Source: Caryophanales bacterium UBA3835
GTDB lineage: Bacteria; Bacillota_I; Bacilli_A; RFN20; CAG-826
Assembly: GCA_002392945.1 (NCBI GenBank)
Contig: DGHZ01000067.1
Coordinates: 1,283 to 8,207 of the forward strand
Reading direction: 5' to 3'
DNA: 6,925 nt
The translations under genes and the position numbers were made by a program. Shown in pieces: positions 3,641-6,925 of the stretch. The first letter of the stretch is position 1; every line of letters begins with the position of its first letter. The notes under the pieces were generated by a model. The model was not told the DNA's origin. It did no database searches and was given only the letters and a program-made list of their open reading frames with translations.

Positions 3641-6001
3641 TTAATTATTAACATATTCAGTCTGTGTCTTAAATATTGGATTAGTAAATGTTGCAGTAAT
3701 TGCGCTAGTTTCACTATCTAAAGTCACAGTAGCGGATTCCTCCACTAACGTAGTAGGTACTTGTTCGTATTCAACATATGTTAATAGAATCAATTTACCA
3801 ACGCATTCTGTTAAATCATCATTCCATGTATATGTAAGTGTGAGGCATTGACTTCTTATACACATTCCAAAATTATCAAGAATCACTGCACTTAAATCTT
3901 TTTGAAGAACTACAAATAAACTTTTGTGACAATGTTTACATGTTGTTTTAAGATATGTGAACATATCAATGTCTTGATTGTTATAATACTTAAACATAAC
4001 ATATGCATAACTGCATTCTTTAAGCATTTGTTCTGAGGAAATAACAGTAAATTTAGTATTAGCATCGAGTTGTTCGTGTTCACGATTTGGGAAAGAATAC
4101 ACAGTATCCACAACTTTGGAATCAACTTCTACTCTAGTAACATAGAAATAATGCTCTTTCATATATTCTGGATCATCATGAATATCTTCTGGCATTGTTT
4201 CATCAGTTAATGCTAAATAGGTCATGTCATAAGTTTTTTTAGTAAGAGTGTATTCTAGAACATAGAAACATGTATTATCTTCTAAATAATGTTTATTTCC
4301 TTTAGTGGCAAATGTAATTTCACTAATTTGCCCGTCAACTGGAGCATCTATAAAATGTGTATAGAATTTTCCATCTTTACCAGTAATACCTGGCGATGCT
4401 GGAGCGCTAGAAGCATAATTATTTATATATTTTTTCCCTGTTTTTGGATTTATATATATCTTTCTATCCAATAATTCCTCATAATCTGGATGATAAACTT
4501 CAAAGCCATATTCTTCATATAAACCATGCGTAAAGCTAGCGCATTCAGTGCAGAAACCATGGTCATTATGAATAGCGTGACTATGTTTTTCTAACACTTT
4601 GCCACAATCATCACAATAATCGGCATGGAATTGCTCACTATACCAATATTGATGAGTGCCATGAGAATGATTACAAACTGGAGCAGCAATTTTACTAGTA
4701 ATTGAGGTTGTTCCAATATCTTTGACAGTCATTTTTCTTAAAGAAGTGATTTCTCCATTTTCCACAACAATTGGACAAATAAATCTGAAATCTAATCTAG
4801 AAGATCCACTACCCCAATATTGTCTATCATAGGTATGAGTTTCTTCGTTATATTTAAATTCAAAATCTCCAGAACCGATTGAGAATGTATGAGCGTATAA
4901 TCTCATTTGTTCTAATACTGAATATTTAACGTCAATATTCTGGAATTGATAATTATCTGGAACAATATATAGGCTTCTAGACTCTTTTCCATCTGTGGCA
5001 GCCATTAAATATTGTTTAGCTTCTTCATCATATAATTGAGCATTTACAATATTGACATTACTTAATAAAGTAACTTTATCTTCATTAATAACTGCGTTAG
5101 ATAAATCTATATAAGTTCGAAGTTCAGCAAGAACTCCTGCTCCTGATAAAGCGTCATAAATTTGATTTCTTAAAAATGATGACTTTTCTTGGTCTTGCAA
5201 TAATTCAGACCAACTTGAAACTGAATATATAGATAAAACTAATTCTAAAGAAGTATATACTTCACCAGTAAAGGAAACAGTTTGTTCCAAATCTCTTTCA
5301 GTAAACTTTATTACGCTTTTAGCGTTGCCATTAGCAAGTAAAGCAACTGGACGATCATAATACTTACTATAATAAGGCGTTTCTGGAGTATAAACTTGAG
5401 AATGCTCTAAAGTAAAGCTCTTACTATTTAATAAAGTTTTTAATGCAGTATTAAGTTTTGGATATTTCTTCACTAATTCGTAGTTATCTTCGTATTTATA
5501 AGCTGGATCTCCACCTATAGAATAAGAATAGCCACAAATACATGTATAGGTAGTAACTCCTTCTTTTTCTACGACATCAAAAGCGTGAGCAGCTTCTCCA
5601 CCTTTAACATCATGTCCACAAGTCGCAGGATGCCAGTGAGTGGTTTCATTATATTCATAATCTTCACTAAATGTATGTTCATGCCCAATAGGAGGGATAT
5701 CAACAGTATGTGTTTGAACTTCAAAATATTCTTTAGAGAATGTAGCGGTATATACTCCTACTCCATCACTACTTTCAGTTGGCTCTGTAGTTACTTCATA
5801 AGTAGAGTTAACTGTCTCACTATCAACGTGACTACTATTTAGTTCACACACTCTTCTAGCGGTGCATTTAGAATAATCACTAGCCCAAGAATAAGATGGG
5901 CTTCCCCACTTATGTTCATGTTCTGGTTCTGGGCTACTTCCACAACTAGTTAACGCCATAGCAAAAATGGATATGCCAAATAGAAGGTTCATTTTTTTCA
6001 T
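3641..6001 (-). CDS. Large surface lipoprotein with Cys/His-rich modules
   Basis: The 786-residue protein starts MKKMNLLFGISIFAMALTSC: a lipoprotein signal with lipobox L17-T-S-C20, so mature Cys20 should be lipidated and anchored outside the membrane. Residues 29-106 form a module of the 'WGxPxYxW…C…C…HV…YTATF…QTxTVxIPxIGHEH' type seen in gut Firmicute surface proteins. Residues 107-160 follow with HTFSEDYEYNETTHWHPATCGH and a CICG. A long beta-rich stretch (170-440) has no recognised motif. Residues 443-490 are zinc-ribbon-like: CNHSH, YCDDCG, HSHAIH, FCTECA. Residues 688-691 hold CKHC. Residues 722-785 look like a worn copy of the N-terminal module. The start has GAGG 8 nt upstream. The function is unknown: adhesion or metal binding are possibilities. 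It is first gene of an operon with carbonic anhydrase. Confidence 0.88.
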   Translation of the reverse strand: MKKMNLLFGISIFAMALTSCGSSPEPEHEHKWGSPSYSWASDYSKCTARRVCELNSSHVDSETVNSTYEVTTEPTESSDGVGVYTATFSKEYFEVQTHTVDIPPIGHEHTFSEDYEYNETTHWHPATCGHDVKGGEAAHAFDVVEKEGVTTYTCICGYSYSIGGDPAYKYEDNYELVKKYPKLNTALKTLLNSKSFTLEHSQVYTPETPYYSKYYDRPVALLANGNAKSVIKFTERDLEQTVSFTGEVYTSLELVLSIYSVSSWSELLQDQEKSSFLRNQIYDALSGAGVLAELRTYIDLSNAVINEDKVTLLSNVNIVNAQLYDEEAKQYLMAATDGKESRSLYIVPDNYQFQNIDVKYSVLEQMRLYAHTFSIGSGDFEFKYNEETHTYDRQYWGSGSSRLDFRFICPIVVENGEITSLRKMTVKDIGTTSITSKIAAPVCNHSHGTHQYWYSEQFHADYCDDCGKVLEKHSHAIHNDHGFCTECASFTHGLYEEYGFEVYHPDYEELLDRKIYINPKTGKKYINNYASSAPASPGITGKDGKFYTHFIDAPVDGQISEITFATKGNKHYLEDNTCFYVLEYTLTKKTYDMTYLALTDETMPEDIHDDPEYMKEHYFYVTRVEVDSKVVDTVYSFPNREHEQLDANTKFTVISSEQMLKECSYAYVMFKYYNNQDIDMFTYLKTTCKHCHKSLFVVLQKDLSAVILDNFGMCIRSQCLTLTYTWNDDLTECVGKLILLTYVEYEQVPTTLVEESATVTLDSETSAITATFTNPIFKTQTEYVNN

Positions 6002-6009
6002 ATTATATA

Positions 6010-6056
6010 CCTCGAATATCTATATCAATTATATTCAAAATTGATATTGCTGTAAA
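6010..6056 (-). promoter_or_regulatory. Promoter, overlapping dyad and ribosome binding site of the lipoprotein operon
   Basis: On the minus strand, -35 TTTACA (complement of 6051-6056, five of six consensus) and -10 TATAAT (complement of 6028-6033, perfect) are 17 nt apart. Transcription should start near 6021, giving a leader of about 20 nt with GAGG (complement of 6010-6013) 8 nt from the ATG. A perfect 9-bp dyad, ATATCAATT (6022-6030) and AATTGATAT (6039-6047), covers the -10 box and spacer, so a bound regulator would block the polymerase (inference). Confidence 0.8.
6022..6047. repeat. Perfect 9-bp inverted repeat over the lipoprotein promoter
   Basis: ATATCAATT and AATTGATAT are separated by 8 nt. 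Only the distal arm would be near the transcript start, so a DNA operator is more likely than an RNA hairpin. Confidence 0.7.
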
Positions 6057-6074
6057 TATAGCACAACAATATAT

Positions 6075-6198
6075 TTATGTGATGCATGCGATTCTTTTTT
6101 CTAATAGTTTTTTACTTTCTTTATAGTGGTTTCCCAATAAAAACAGTCAGAAAACTATTCAAAGAATTTTATAGTGTGGCACTTATGTGACACATACG
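6075..6198 (+). repeat. Direct repeat TTATGTGAnnCATnCG in the divergent control region
   Basis: TTATGTGATGCATGCG (6075-6090) and TTATGTGACACATACG (6183-6198) match at 13 of 16 positions, including the first eight. They are 108 bp apart, and the second abuts the rightward -10 box. A second pair, TTTATAGTG (6120-6128 and 6168-6176), is 48 bp apart. A 9-bp inverted pair, AATAGTTTT (6103-6111) and AAAACTATT (6151-6159), encloses the first copy. Confidence 0.55.
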
Positions 6199-6218
6199 CA
6201 TATAATATGTATTCGAGG
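6176..6218 (+). promoter_or_regulatory. Promoter with tandem GTGnCAC dyads and RBS for the gene at 6228
   Basis: TATAAT at 6201-6206 is a perfect -10 box, but nothing like TTGACA lies 16-18 nt upstream, as expected for an activator-dependent promoter. Two short palindromes, GTGGCAC (6176-6182) and GTGACAC (6187-6193, extending to TATGTG-A-CACATA at 6184-6196), have centres 11 bp apart, about one helical turn. They overlap the missing -35 site. The leader would be about 15 nt, with GAGG at 6215-6218, 9 nt before the ATG. Confidence 0.65.
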
Positions 6219-6227
6219 TCATAAATT

Positions 6228-6925
6228 ATGAAAAAAGGACACATTATACTATCTAGCGCATTATTATCACTTCTTTTGGGTTTAGGGATTGGTTTAAACA
6301 CTAGTATTAAAACAAACACAAATATTGAAACAAAAGCAGAAGAAGAAAAAGTTGAATATATCTATCTTGATTGCTCAAAGCCAGTTTCAGATGGTTATTC
6401 ATTTTTCCATCCATATGTCATATTTGGTGGAGGCGCTAATGTGAGTGATTACATGATGGAATCAGTTAAAGATAATGTCTATAAATATCCTATTCCACAA
6501 GGTGCGACACTTGTTAATTTTGAAGACCATTATGGAAATGAAATGGTCAAATCGGAAATGTGGTATGACAGTCATAACTGGTCAATTGATATTCCAGAAA
6601 CCAAAAGAACTTTCTATATAACTGGATATAACACTATAGGAACAATTTCAGAACCTGATGCTTTCTATGGTGAATGGAGAAATAATTACGATATGCCTGA
6701 TGAAGAAGGATATTACATAGTTAACAGTTCTAACAGTTACAAATATGAAGGTGCGATTAAAATGGATGAAGGTGTCTCCGGAGATAAAGCACAAACCATT
6801 CTATATCACGGAACAGAAGATCAATATATTAAAGTGAGATCGTATATAGGTAACACTGATACCACATATCCTAGTAGTGGCAAAGGATATAAATTTTCTA
6901 GTGACAAAGATGTTAACGTCTATAT
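6228..6925 (+). CDS. Exported protein with a possible carbohydrate-binding-like domain (3' end outside window)
   Basis: The frame runs from ATG at 6228 to the window end, giving 232 residues so far. Residues 1-27 are a signal peptide: MKKGH, then the hydrophobic core IILSSALLSLLLGLGIGL. There is no lipobox cysteine. Signal peptidase I could cut after TKA at 37, before EEEKVEYIYLD. Residues 42-150 read like a beta-sandwich with 'EYIYLD…', 'DNVYKYPIPQGATLVNFED' and 'NWSIDIPETKRTFYITGYN…GEWRNNY'. That order of strands resembles starch-binding CBM25/26-type modules, where such strands carry aromatic ligand-binding residues. The resemblance is by eye and tentative. The start is supported by GAGG 9 nt upstream and the promoter at 6201. 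The gene is divergent from the lipoprotein operon and shares its TATTCGAGGT leader, which suggests joint control. I see no stop codon or frameshift. Confidence 0.8.
   Translation, partial: MKKGHIILSSALLSLLLGLGIGLNTSIKTNTNIETKAEEEKVEYIYLDCSKPVSDGYSFFHPYVIFGGGANVSDYMMESVKDNVYKYPIPQGATLVNFEDHYGNEMVKSEMWYDSHNWSIDIPETKRTFYITGYNTIGTISEPDAFYGEWRNNYDMPDEEGYYIVNSSNSYKYEGAIKMDEGVSGDKAQTILYHGTEDQYIKVRSYIGNTDTTYPSSGKGYKFSSDKDVNVY

Noticed and set aside
3910..4125. 71-codon minus-strand frame in another phase of the lipoprotein gene
   Set aside because: It is inside the well-supported lipoprotein frame and has no ribosome site or recognisable motif.
4289..4474. 61-codon + strand frame
   Set aside because: It is antisense to the lipoprotein gene, with low-quality composition and no start signal.
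5585..5842. 85-codon + strand frame
   Set aside because: It is antisense to the Cys/His module of the lipoprotein, whose residues match a known module type.
1..6925. tRNA, rRNA, CRISPR array or known riboswitch
   Set aside because: No cloverleaf arms with GGTTCnAnnCC, no regularly spaced repeats and no recognisable aptamer core were seen on either strand.

Overview
The window is AT-rich and densely coded. It uses the standard bacterial code: tryptophan is read from TGG, and TGA serves as a real stop in the antitoxin gene. Shine-Dalgarno motifs of the GAGG/AGGAAG type, TATAAT-like -10 boxes, a lipobox lipoprotein with the 'WGxPxYxW…HEH' modules common in gut Firmicutes, and short Rho-independent terminators all point to a low-GC Bacillota. 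A likely source is a gut-associated member of the RF39/Erysipelotrichales-like Bacilli. This taxonomic placement is inference; there is no rRNA or other marker gene here.

Left part (1-1600): the 3' end of a probably exported protein (1-327, +) converges on a six-span membrane protein of unknown function (333-983, -). The terminator for the first gene lies inside the coding end of the second. A soluble lysine/glutamate-rich protein of unknown function follows (1036-1566, +), divergent from the membrane protein, with its own terminator.

Middle (1600-2710): a compact toxin-antitoxin operon. The antitoxin (1669-1983) begins with a RelB/DinJ ribbon-helix-helix domain, and its C-terminal part resembles the Fic-inhibiting antitoxin VbhA. 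It overlaps by ATGA a Fic-domain protein (1980-2708). A pair of dyad sequences around the promoter is a probable autoregulatory operator. This hybrid is the most interesting system in the window: a DNA-binding domain normally paired with RelE/YafQ RNases is here joined to a Fic AMP-transferase-type toxin.

The gene-poor gap (2709-3133) holds a 53-residue antitoxin-like reading frame on the minus strand (2912-3073), its probable terminator, a perfect 8-bp hairpin, and a 68-bp nested inverted repeat.

Right part (3134-6925): a minus-strand operon encodes a large surface lipoprotein with Cys/His-rich modules, then a short beta-class carbonic anhydrase 3 nt downstream. A divergent control region of 226 bp (6002-6227) has a near-consensus promoter for the lipoprotein and tandem GTGnCAC dyads by the rightward promoter. 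That region also carries spaced repeats and a shared TATTCGAGGT leader in front of both start codons. The rightward gene encodes an exported protein, possibly with a carbohydrate-binding-like beta-sandwich, cut by the window end.
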